This document shows, in pieces, positions 42,726 to 49,643 of a DNA stretch of 64,000 nucleotides. The stretch lies in assembly GCF_003324565.1 (NCBI RefSeq), contig NZ_QOLA01000009.1:208196-272195 (forward strand). Direction: 5' to 3'. Numbering within the stretch: position 1 is the stretch's first letter; each line of letters opens with the position of its first letter. The notes below the pieces were generated by a model that saw only the letters and a list, made by a program, of their open reading frames with translations, did no database searches and was not told where the DNA came from. This DNA comes from Streptomyces sp. SDr-06 (GTDB taxonomy: Bacteria; Actinomycetota; Actinomycetes; Streptomycetales; Streptomycetaceae). Made by a program: the position numbers and the translations under genes.

Positions 42726-44066
42726 ATGCGCTCACCCCTGCGCAGAGGCATCGTGACCGCCGCGCTCGCCACCGCCGTCGCGGCCGCGCTCACCGCGGCG
42801 CCCGGTGCCGCTGCCGACCCGGCGCCGCCGCCCCCGCGGGTCCAGGTCGAGATACCCGGCCCGGAGTCCGGCGCGGGGCAGACACCCGCGGGCTCCGGCC
42901 ACACCCTCGTACCCGTGACCGGGCGGGGCGGGCCCGCGCCGCACCTCTCGGCGTCCGCGTCCGCCGCCGACGGCCAGGTCACCAAGGTGATCGACAACGG
43001 CTCCACCGCGGACCGCCTGGACATCGTCGTGGTGGGCGACGGCTACACCGCCGACCAGCTGGACCAGTTCCACGCCGACGCCAAGGAGAAGTGGGGCGAG
43101 ATCACCGGCGTCGAGCCGTACACGACCTACCAGAACCTCTTCAACGTCTGGACCGTGGACGCGGTCTCCGCGCAGAGCGGCGTCTCCGGCGACCCCGGGC
43201 GGGGCGACGTGAAGAACACCGCGCTCGGCTCCTCCTTCTGGTGCGAGGGCATCGAGCGGCTGCTCTGCGTCGACCAGAACAAGGTCGACGCGTACGTGGC
43301 GAAGGCGCCCCAGGCCGACCTCGTCATCGTCCTCGCCAACAGCGCCAAGTACGGCGGGGCCGGTTACAACGAGCCGTCCAAGACGCTGGGTTACGAGGGC
43401 ATATCCACCGCGTCCGCCCAGAACGCCAAGTCCGGCCAGGTCGCCATCCACGAGACCGGGCACTCGCTCGGCAAGCTGGCCGACGAGTACTCCTATCCGG
43501 GCACCCCGGGCTACGAGCACTACGCGGGGCCCGAGGCCGACCAGGCCAACATCTCGATCCTGACGGCCGACGAGATGGCCGCCGACCGCACCAAGTGGTA
43601 CCGCTGGCTCGGCGAGACCTCGCCGGACGGGGGCACGGTCGGGGCGTACGAGGGCGGCGGCTACTACGTCACCGGGCTCAACCGGCCCACCGACGGCTCG
43701 ATCATGCGCATCCTGGGCAAGCCGTTCAACCTGCCGGGGGTGGAGGCGATGATCGCGGGCTTCTACCGGCACGCGTCGATCGCGACGCCCGCCGTTTCCA
43801 CGGCTCGTACGCTGCGGCCGTACGACACCGCGCGGGTGTCCGTGCCGCGGCTGGTCGGTGCTCGGCAGCTGACGGTGCGGTGGTATCTGGACGGGCGGGA
43901 GTTGCGGCGGTACGCGGGGTGGACGGCTGTGCCGGTTCGGGGGTTGGGGCTTGGGCGGGGTACCCACGACCTGACGGTCCGGGTCACCGATCCGACGCCG
44001 TCCGTTCGCGATCCCCGGATCGCGGCGGCGCTGCGCGCCGAAACCCACTGGCAAGCCCACCGCTGA
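42726..44066 (+). CDS. Secreted M64 family metallopeptidase
   Basis: 446 residues. A Sec signal peptide (MRSPLRRGIVTAALATAVAA, cut near AAADP) and a Pro-rich linker precede the M64 domain (LDIVVVGDGYTADQLDQFHA, about 97-116). The zinc site is AIHETGHSLGKLADEY (about 240-255), an HExxH with the downstream Asp/Glu of this family. The C-terminal 100 residues form a beta-rich accessory domain. The family includes IgA peptidases, but the natural substrate in a soil organism is unknown. Confidence 0.9.
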   Translation: MRSPLRRGIVTAALATAVAAALTAAPGAAADPAPPPPRVQVEIPGPESGAGQTPAGSGHTLVPVTGRGGPAPHLSASASAADGQVTKVIDNGSTADRLDIVVVGDGYTADQLDQFHADAKEKWGEITGVEPYTTYQNLFNVWTVDAVSAQSGVSGDPGRGDVKNTALGSSFWCEGIERLLCVDQNKVDAYVAKAPQADLVIVLANSAKYGGAGYNEPSKTLGYEGISTASAQNAKSGQVAIHETGHSLGKLADEYSYPGTPGYEHYAGPEADQANISILTADEMAADRTKWYRWLGETSPDGGTVGAYEGGGYYVTGLNRPTDGSIMRILGKPFNLPGVEAMIAGFYRHASIATPAVSTARTLRPYDTARVSVPRLVGARQLTVRWYLDGRELRRYAGWTAVPVRGLGLGRGTHDLTVRVTDPTPSVRDPRIAAALRAETHWQAHR

Positions 44067-44211
44067 CCCCGCCCCGCGGGGCCCCATCCCGGGGTGCGCT
44101 GGGCGTGCACGCCGTGCCCGGACGCAACGGGTGAGGCGTCTACGTTGCCGACCGCACGCCAGAGCTGGGCCCGCGCGGTCTTCCTGTCCTGCGGACTCGC
44201 TGCCTGACAGC

Positions 44212-44256
44212 AGAGCCCCGCCCCTCCGAAGCGGGAGAGTTGGCGGGGCCCTGTTT
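44212..44256. terminator. Bidirectional terminator between M64 peptidase and the RiPP-cluster regulator
   Basis: AGAGCCCCGCC (44212-44222) pairs with GGCGGGGCCCT (44242-44252) with one mismatch and is followed by GTTTG. It starts 146 bases after the peptidase stop and abuts the convergent regulator stop at 44258. It marks the left edge of the island. Confidence 0.7.
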
Positions 44257-44257
44257 G

Positions 44258-45595
44258 CTAGGCGGTGAACCGGGCTGGGGCCACGAGTGTTGCGCGCTCG
44301 TACAAGCCGCGCGCTGCTTGGTTCTTCGTGAAGGGGCGGACACGTTCGAGGAGGGTTGCAATGCGCTGGTCGCACTGTCCTGACTCGACATGCGGATAGA
44401 TGTCCACCACCTGTTCCCACGTGTCGCACGCTGCTTCTAGGTGCCCGAGTTCCAACTGCCTTTCGGCCATCATGGAGAGGTAGCGGACGCGATTGCGCCG
44501 GAACGTGTGGTGTCGAAGCTTGTCGGACTCCGCAAGAGCCGCAATGGAGCCCTTCACGTCGCCCAACTCATACCGCACCTGTCCTACGTGGTAGGTCAGC
44601 GACGAAGGGTTGTACGAGGCGAACGTAGTGGCGCGCGACTCTGCCTTATCCATGGCTGCTTCTGCTTCACGCACGTACGACAGGGCTCGGTGGCGGTCCC
44701 CGATCTGCGCTGCGGCGTGCGCTTGCTGCCCCGCAAGGAACGCGCGCATTCGCGGTCCTGCCTCGGGGGACGCAGCCGCAGCGGAGTCTGCGAGTCGCAT
44801 AGCCGTCTGCCCGTGGCCCAGGTCGACAGCTTGAACGCTCATTCCGCGTAGCGTCGTGCAGTACGTGAGGTGATCATTCGCGGCGCCGGCCAGCTCAAGG
44901 GCTTTGAGGTAGTAGCCCTGGGCCAAGCCGTGGAACCCTTCGTCCACGGCCATGTAGCCCGTGAGGTAACACAAGTCCGACGCTGCGGACCGCATGGCGT
45001 TCTGTACGGCCTCGGGGCCCTCAGCGCGTAGGGCAGGGGTCACCACGTTGACCAAGAACGCTGCGGCCATTGGACGGGCGTAACGCCCCCCGAACTCGTC
45101 GTCCAGGTCGGACACGCGCTCTGTCATGGCAATAACCATGTCCACATCGTTCATGCCGATACGGGTCGTTCGCCCCGTCTGAACGGCTTCGGCGCGACTT
45201 ACCACGTCTGGCCATCCGGGGATGGTCAGCGCCACCGAGAAGAGACCAGCACCGAGCACGCTTCGCCGTGACGGGTCCATGTCTTCCTTCCCTAGCTCGA
45301 TCAGCCCTTCCACCGTATTCGGATGCTGTTTCGAGTGATCGGGATGGCTGCGGAACCCTGCCTCGGCATGGGTTACCGGGCGTTCCAGGCGTCGCGAGAA
45401 CGCTTCAACGATGAACCTTCGCACTGGCTTCCTCGGGGCGGTGCCGCCTAGCCAGTGGTGCACCGCGGACGCGTTGTAGCGCAGGGGTGTGCCGTTCTCG
45501 CTCCCGACCAGGTTCACGGCGCGAGCGCACTGGCTAAGCGTCCAGCCGCTCTCGACGAGCAGGCGTTGCAGGTGATCGTTTGGCTTGTTCACCAT
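44258..45595 (-). CDS. HTH/TPR-like regulator of the graspetide cluster
   Basis: 445 residues. The N-terminus resembles an XRE-type HTH (LQRLLVESGWTLSQCARAVN, then YNASAVHHWLGGTAPRKPVR, about 8-57) and the rest is TPR-like. Such proteins often sit beside Streptomyces ATP-grasp peptide clusters. The ATG at 45595 has GGGGAG upstream; a TTG three codons earlier would not. Codon use is clearly less G/C-rich than in flanking genes, suggesting the island was acquired. It reads away from the precursor peptide gene across 366 bases, so it probably controls tgmABC. Confidence 0.82.
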   Translation of the reverse strand: MVNKPNDHLQRLLVESGWTLSQCARAVNLVGSENGTPLRYNASAVHHWLGGTAPRKPVRRFIVEAFSRRLERPVTHAEAGFRSHPDHSKQHPNTVEGLIELGKEDMDPSRRSVLGAGLFSVALTIPGWPDVVSRAEAVQTGRTTRIGMNDVDMVIAMTERVSDLDDEFGGRYARPMAAAFLVNVVTPALRAEGPEAVQNAMRSAASDLCYLTGYMAVDEGFHGLAQGYYLKALELAGAANDHLTYCTTLRGMSVQAVDLGHGQTAMRLADSAAAASPEAGPRMRAFLAGQQAHAAAQIGDRHRALSYVREAEAAMDKAESRATTFASYNPSSLTYHVGQVRYELGDVKGSIAALAESDKLRHHTFRRNRVRYLSMMAERQLELGHLEAACDTWEQVVDIYPHVESGQCDQRIATLLERVRPFTKNQAARGLYERATLVAPARFTA

Positions 45596-45621
45596 CGTCG
45601 CCAACTCCCCGCGCTCGTAGG

Positions 45622-45639
45622 CGCTTTAAACGCTTTAAA
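45622..45639. promoter_or_regulatory. Tandem repeat CGCTTTAAA x2 upstream of the cluster regulator
   Basis: CGCTTTAAA occurs twice head to tail (45622-45630 and 45631-45639), starting 27 bases upstream of the regulator ATG. It is the most A/T-rich spot in the divergent region. It may be an operator or part of the regulator promoter; each unit contains the TTTAAA palindrome. Confidence 0.45.
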
Positions 45640-45950
45640 ACCGTCGCGCTGCGCCAACGGTACCGCCGTGCGTGGTCGTGCGGTTGCGTAGAGGCAGGAG
45701 AGATCAGCGGGGAACGGAGTCGACCCGTGGACGTCCGCAACACCACTTGCCGGGCCTGCGATCGGGCGGGGAGGCGGTAACAGCAGCGGGGCCCCGGCCT
45801 CCAGGACCGGCTGGGGAACCGTTGTTCTCCTGACTCCGCCCCTGCCAGGGAACCCATCCATCGCCCCCCGCGGTGGCTCGGACTCGGCAGGGGCGGGACC
45901 ACTTCACTCCCGGTCAGGGAGCGGACCGCAAGTGCATCGTCCGCCCAACT
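45640..45950. other. Divergent promoter and leader region of the graspetide cluster
   Basis: No credible reading frame lies here on either strand. It holds a long-arm inverted repeat, CCGCCCCTGCC (45836-45846) and GGCAGGGGCGG (45886-45896), with a 39-base spacer, 65 bases before the precursor gene. This could be a hairpin in the tgmA leader or a regulator site. Confidence 0.4.
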
Positions 45951-45961
45951 AAGGAGGCACC

Positions 45962-46225
45962 TTGCACCAGAACACCGAGCAGACCGCAGTGACGCCGTGG
46001 GGCATGCGCCGCATGGCTCCGCTCGCCAACGGAGCCCCCAGCCCGTGGACGTACGCGGGGATTCGCCCGGAGACCCAAACGGGTCGTTGGGTCGGGGAAG
46101 ACGGACAGATGGTGCCCGCCGAACTCGGCAAGCACGGGACATCGGTCAACACCTACCCGCCGACACAGGTAGGTAAGGACGGAAAGGTCGACTCCGACTC
46201 CGGTCACGACGCACAGCAGGACTGA
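45962..46225 (+). CDS. tgmA: Graspetide precursor peptide (ATP-grasp target RiPP)
   Basis: 87 residues, translated from TTG 45962; the strong AAGGAGG at 45951-45957 decides this start. The leader part contains TPWGMRRMAPL (11-21) and GIRPETQTGRWVGEDGQ (33-49), blocks I associate with TIGR04186-type precursors. The presumed core after GKHGT has Thr60, Ser61, Thr64 and Thr68, then Asp73-Gly74, then Asp77, Asp79, Asp83 and Asp87. Donor hydroxyls precede and acceptor carboxylates follow a central Asp-Gly, as expected for nested ester links around a hairpin. The ATP-grasp gene starts 9 bases after the stop. The exact crosslinks and cleavage site are unknown. Confidence 0.85.
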   Translation: MHQNTEQTAVTPWGMRRMAPLANGAPSPWTYAGIRPETQTGRWVGEDGQMVPAELGKHGTSVNTYPPTQVGKDGKVDSDSGHDAQQD

Positions 46226-46234
46226 GGGAGGACC

Positions 46235-47188
46235 ATGGACGGGCGCCCGGTACTGGTATCAACCGAGTACGAAGACCCGACCGCCGATGCGGTCATCACA
46301 GAGCTGAACCGGCGGCGGGTGCCCGTCCTCCGACTCGACCCCGGCAAGGACTTCCCCGAGTCCGTTGTTCTCGCCGCCCACCTTGGTCCCCAGGGATGGG
46401 GCGGAACACTGACGTACGCAGGCCGCACGATCGACTTGGGCAATGTCCGCGCCTTGTACCACCGGCGCCCAAGCCCGTACGAGCCGACCGCCGACGAGCA
46501 AGCAGCGTGCTTCGGGGCGCGGGAGAACCGGCGAGGACTCGGCGGGGTACTCGGAGCGCTGCCCGGCTGTCTGTACCTGAGTCATCCACAAGCCATTGCC
46601 CGCGCGGAGTACAAGCCCGCACAGCTCGCCACCGCCGCAACCCTCGGGCTCACCGTGCCCCGGACACTGATCACCAGCGACCCGGCGGAAGCGAAGAGCT
46701 TCGCGGCCGAACAACCGACGATCTACAAGCCGCTGCACGCGTCGGCATACTTCGTCGGCGACGAGCCGGCGGGCATCTGGGCGGCGCCGGTCGAACCGGG
46801 CGAGCTTGACGGCTCCGTGGGCCACTGCGCGCACCTTTTTCAAGCCCAGGTGGCGAAGGTTGCAGACGTGCGGGTCGTGGTCGTCGGGGATCAGATGTTC
46901 TGCGCCAAGATCCTTGCGCCCCCGGGGGTCGTGGACTGGCGTTCCGCGTACCGCAATCTGACGTATGAACCCATTACCTGTCCAAACGCTATCGATGCAG
47001 CACTGCACCGGTTCCTCGTACGCTTCGGCCTGTCCTACGGCGCCTTTGACTTCGCCGTGACCGCTGATGACGTGTGGTGGTTCTTGGAGTGCAACCCGAA
47101 CGGGCAATGGGGCTGGCTGGAAGCGGCGGCCGGATTGCCGATCGCGTCGGCCGTCGCTGACCTGTTGGAGAACGGAGTACGCACGTGA
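46235..47188 (+). CDS. tgmB: ATP-grasp ribosomal peptide maturase
   Basis: 317 residues, related to the maturases of microviridin and other graspetides. It phosphorylates Asp/Glu side chains of the precursor and joins them to Thr/Ser hydroxyls (ester) or Lys amines (amide). The N-terminal domain (LVSTEYEDPTADAVITELNR) lacks catalytic motifs and probably binds the leader. The ATP-grasp domain has Lys165 in TIYKPLHAS and the metal-binding E285-C-N287-P-N289-G-Q. The start is ATG at 46235 with GAGGA upstream. Its last 4 bases overlap tgmC, so the two are translationally coupled. Confidence 0.92.
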   Translation: MDGRPVLVSTEYEDPTADAVITELNRRRVPVLRLDPGKDFPESVVLAAHLGPQGWGGTLTYAGRTIDLGNVRALYHRRPSPYEPTADEQAACFGARENRRGLGGVLGALPGCLYLSHPQAIARAEYKPAQLATAATLGLTVPRTLITSDPAEAKSFAAEQPTIYKPLHASAYFVGDEPAGIWAAPVEPGELDGSVGHCAHLFQAQVAKVADVRVVVVGDQMFCAKILAPPGVVDWRSAYRNLTYEPITCPNAIDAALHRFLVRFGLSYGAFDFAVTADDVWWFLECNPNGQWGWLEAAAGLPIASAVADLLENGVRT

Positions 47189-48309
47189 GCGACACTGTGT
47201 CATCCGAAGCACTGCGGGCGGATCTCGCCCGACAGCTCACCGAATCCGGAACGATCCGAACCCCGCAGACAGAAGCCGCGGTCATGGCGGTCCCGCGTGA
47301 GGCGTTCCTCTCGGGAGGCTGGTTCGAGTACGAAGACGGCGGGTGGTACCGGCCCGCGTTCCTCACAGAGGCACCCGAGCGGCTGCCCCGCCTCTACGAA
47401 GACGACACGCTGGTTACCCAAGTCGCCGGCTCCATCGTCCCGCGCGAAGTCGAGGGCCGCATTCGGCACCTCCCAACGTCGTCGTCCACGCTCCCGAGCC
47501 TGGTCGTGCGCATGCTGGAGGACCTCAACGTCGCGCCTGGGCTGCGCACACTGGAGATCGGCACCGGGACGGGCTACTCAACAGCCCTGCTGACCCACCT
47601 ACTCGGCGACGAGTACGTGACCTCCATTGAGGTGGACCGCGACGTATCGTCCCGCGCGGGGGTGGCTCTGGCAGGACTCGGCTATGGGCCGACACTGGTC
47701 GTGGGGGACGGACTCGCCGGAGTCCCACGCGGGGCTCCGTACGACCGGGTGATTGCCACATGCGCTGTGCGCACCGTGCCACAGGCATGGATCTCGCAGA
47801 CACGGCCCGGCGGGGAAATCCTGGTGACCGTCGCTGGTTGGATGAACGCCAGTGAACTTGTGCGCCTCACCGTGGCCGACGACGGAACAGCAAGCGGTCC
47901 CGTACTCGGCGGGCACGTCTCGTTCATGCTGGCGCGCCCACATACGCCCCCGCCGCTCGGGTTGCTGCCCGATCTCGACGAGGGCGAACCCGAGCCCACA
48001 ACCCTTGCGGGTGACGCGCTGGACAACTGGGCAGCCCGCTTCGTGGCCCAGTTCGCCGCTCCCCGAGCACAGCGCTTCACCATGCCCCGCAACGGAAGAG
48101 ACGAGCATGTGGTCATCGACGTGGACAGTGGGTCATGGGCTGCTACGTACGACGACGGCGGACGCTGGCACGTACGGCAGGGTGGTCCCGAGCGTCTCTG
48201 GGACAAGATCACTACAGAAGTCGAGCGATGGCGGAAGAGCGGGCAGCCCGCTGTCGAACGCATGCGGCTACGCGTAGACCCGCAAGGGCAGGAACTGAGC
48301 TGGGCTTAG
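47185..48309 (+). CDS. tgmC: PIMT-like O-methyltransferase of the ATP-grasp peptide system
   Basis: 374 residues. Residues about 20-225 resemble protein-L-isoaspartate O-methyltransferase: VPREAFLSGGW, a TSSSTLPSLVVRML substrate segment, the SAM motif LEIGTGTGYS (123-132), and YDRVIATCAVRTVPQAWISQ then RPGGEILVT. A 150-residue C-terminal extension is specific to this subgroup. In characterised clusters of this type (fuscimiditide, amycolimiditide) the enzyme methylates an Asp, which then closes to a stable aspartimide. The precursor Asp73-Gly74 is the obvious candidate. GTG 47185 overlaps the tgmB stop. Confidence 0.9.
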   Translation: MSDTVSSEALRADLARQLTESGTIRTPQTEAAVMAVPREAFLSGGWFEYEDGGWYRPAFLTEAPERLPRLYEDDTLVTQVAGSIVPREVEGRIRHLPTSSSTLPSLVVRMLEDLNVAPGLRTLEIGTGTGYSTALLTHLLGDEYVTSIEVDRDVSSRAGVALAGLGYGPTLVVGDGLAGVPRGAPYDRVIATCAVRTVPQAWISQTRPGGEILVTVAGWMNASELVRLTVADDGTASGPVLGGHVSFMLARPHTPPPLGLLPDLDEGEPEPTTLAGDALDNWAARFVAQFAAPRAQRFTMPRNGRDEHVVIDVDSGSWAATYDDGGRWHVRQGGPERLWDKITTEVERWRKSGQPAVERMRLRVDPQGQELSWA

Positions 48310-48337
48310 CCCGAGCAGCTGTGACCAGCCCCGTTCG

Positions 48338-49399
48338 TCAGGGCGTCGAGGCGCGGAGCTTCAGTTCCGGCAGGATGGAGAGGTGGTGCCGGGGTCGCCC
48401 GGGATCGGCGACGCGCAGGGCCAGGAGGTCCACCGCCGCCACCCCCACCGCCCGCTTCGGCGGCGCCACCGCGGTGAGCGGGATGTCGGCCAGCGCCGCG
48501 ACCTCGTCGTCGTACGCCACGATCGCGAGGTCGCCCGGCACGGACAGGCCGCGGGCCCGCAGCCGGGGGAGCAGCACGATCGCGTCGTGGTCGTTGTGGA
48601 CCAGGACCGCATCCAGGAGCCCCGCCCCCACCGCCCCGGTGAAGGCGTCGAGTTGGGCGTCCCGGCGCTCCGCGTCCGCCTCCGGCGCCGTGATGGTGAA
48701 GCGCAGTGACTCCGGCGCGGGCAGGCCGAGCGAGGCGAGCCCGCCGAGGTAGCCCTCCTCGACCAGCGCGCCGTGCGGGCTGTCCGCGCGCAGCAGCAGC
48801 CCGATCCGCTCGCGGCCGGAGCGGGCGAGGTGGCGGACGGCGAGCCGGGCGCCGTGGGCGTGGTCGGTCACCACCCGCTCCGCGCCCGGCACGTCGTCCC
48901 CGAAACGCCGCTCCACCAGGGCGAACGGCACGCCGAGCGCCGCCAGCCAGTCCTGGTCGCCGGCCGGGCCGCAGGGCGCGATGAGCAGTCCGTCGATCCC
49001 GTGGCCGAGCAGCTGGCCCACCTGGGCCCGCTCTTCCTCGGGGCGGTACTGCGAGATGCCGAGCACGAGCCGGATGCCGCGGGCGGCGGCCGCCTCCCTG
49101 GCACCCTTGATGACCTCGGGGTAGTAGTAGTCCGCCGCGGGCACGACGAGGCCGAAGACCAGACCGGGGGCGGGCGGCGCACCGGTCGGCCGGGGCGCGG
49201 GGGCGGCGGCCGGTGCCGTCTCGGGAAGCAGCGCGCCGCCATGCACCCGGGCCACCAGACCGCGTTCGGCGAGCGCCTCCACGTCGCGGCGCACGGTCAC
49301 CGCGGAGACCTTCAACTCCTCGGCGAAGTCGGTCACTCGGAGCGAGCCGCGCTCGCGCAGCCTCCGCAGTATCGCCTGGTGCCTGTCCTGCGCGTGCAC
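48338..49399 (-). CDS. Chimeric transcriptional regulator: DeoR HTH with LacI-type sugar-binding domain
   Basis: 353 residues. The N-terminus is a DeoR winged helix (RHQAILRRLRERGSLRVTDF, then AEELKVSAVTVRRDVEALAE, about 6-45). From about 83 the protein is a periplasmic-binding-protein fold as in LacI/GalR (FGLVVPAADYYYPEVIKGAR; DGLLIAPCGPAG; VLVHNDHDAIVLL; IVAYDDEVAALADIPLTAV). It probably represses the divergent polysaccharide lyase gene until a sugar binds. A perfect palindrome at 49471-49502 in the shared promoter is the likely operator. Confidence 0.88.
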   Translation of the reverse strand: MHAQDRHQAILRRLRERGSLRVTDFAEELKVSAVTVRRDVEALAERGLVARVHGGALLPETAPAAAPAPRPTGAPPAPGLVFGLVVPAADYYYPEVIKGAREAAAARGIRLVLGISQYRPEEERAQVGQLLGHGIDGLLIAPCGPAGDQDWLAALGVPFALVERRFGDDVPGAERVVTDHAHGARLAVRHLARSGRERIGLLLRADSPHGALVEEGYLGGLASLGLPAPESLRFTITAPEADAERRDAQLDAFTGAVGAGLLDAVLVHNDHDAIVLLPRLRARGLSVPGDLAIVAYDDEVAALADIPLTAVAPPKRAVGVAAVDLLALRVADPGRPRHHLSILPELKLRASTP

Positions 49400-49470
49400 G
49401 TGGGCCCGCCCCTCCCCACCGGCTCCCGCCGGGCGTCGTCAACCGCTGACCTGGAGCGTAACCCCCGTTG

Positions 49471-49502
49471 GATCGTTCGTGCACGATTCTGCGCGAACGA
49501 TC
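49471..49502. promoter_or_regulatory. Perfect operator palindrome between regulator and polysaccharide lyase
   Basis: GATCGTTCG (49471-49479) is inverted as CGAACGATC (49494-49502) around 14 bases. The palindrome TCGTGCACGA (49477-49486) overlaps the left arm. It is 72 bases from the regulator start and 142 bases from the lyase start. It is the best-defined operator in the window after the TetR site at 10126. Confidence 0.75.
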
Positions 49503-49643
49503 AATTTCCGTGAGGAATGTGCGGAGTATTGCGCGTTCTTTCGATGTCATGAGAGAAACCGCTCAATCGCGCCTCGCTCGTCCCGGGCCCCGCGCCCACC
49601 CGTGCCCCTCCTTCTTCGCATGCGCTCCGGAGGTCCCGCCACC

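Noticed and set aside
44120..44210. Possible tRNA or attachment site at the left edge of the graspetide island
   Set aside because: I could not fold a cloverleaf and found no matching direct repeat at the right edge near 48310-48340.
45914..46207. Minus-strand frames opposite the precursor peptide gene
   Set aside because: No ribosome binding site or family; the plus-strand peptide has a strong ribosome binding site and fits the adjacent maturase.
48306..49550. Overlapping minus-strand frame in another phase over the DeoR/LacI regulator
   Set aside because: Arg/Gly/Ala low complexity; the phase at 48338-49399 gives a clean HTH and sugar-binding domain.
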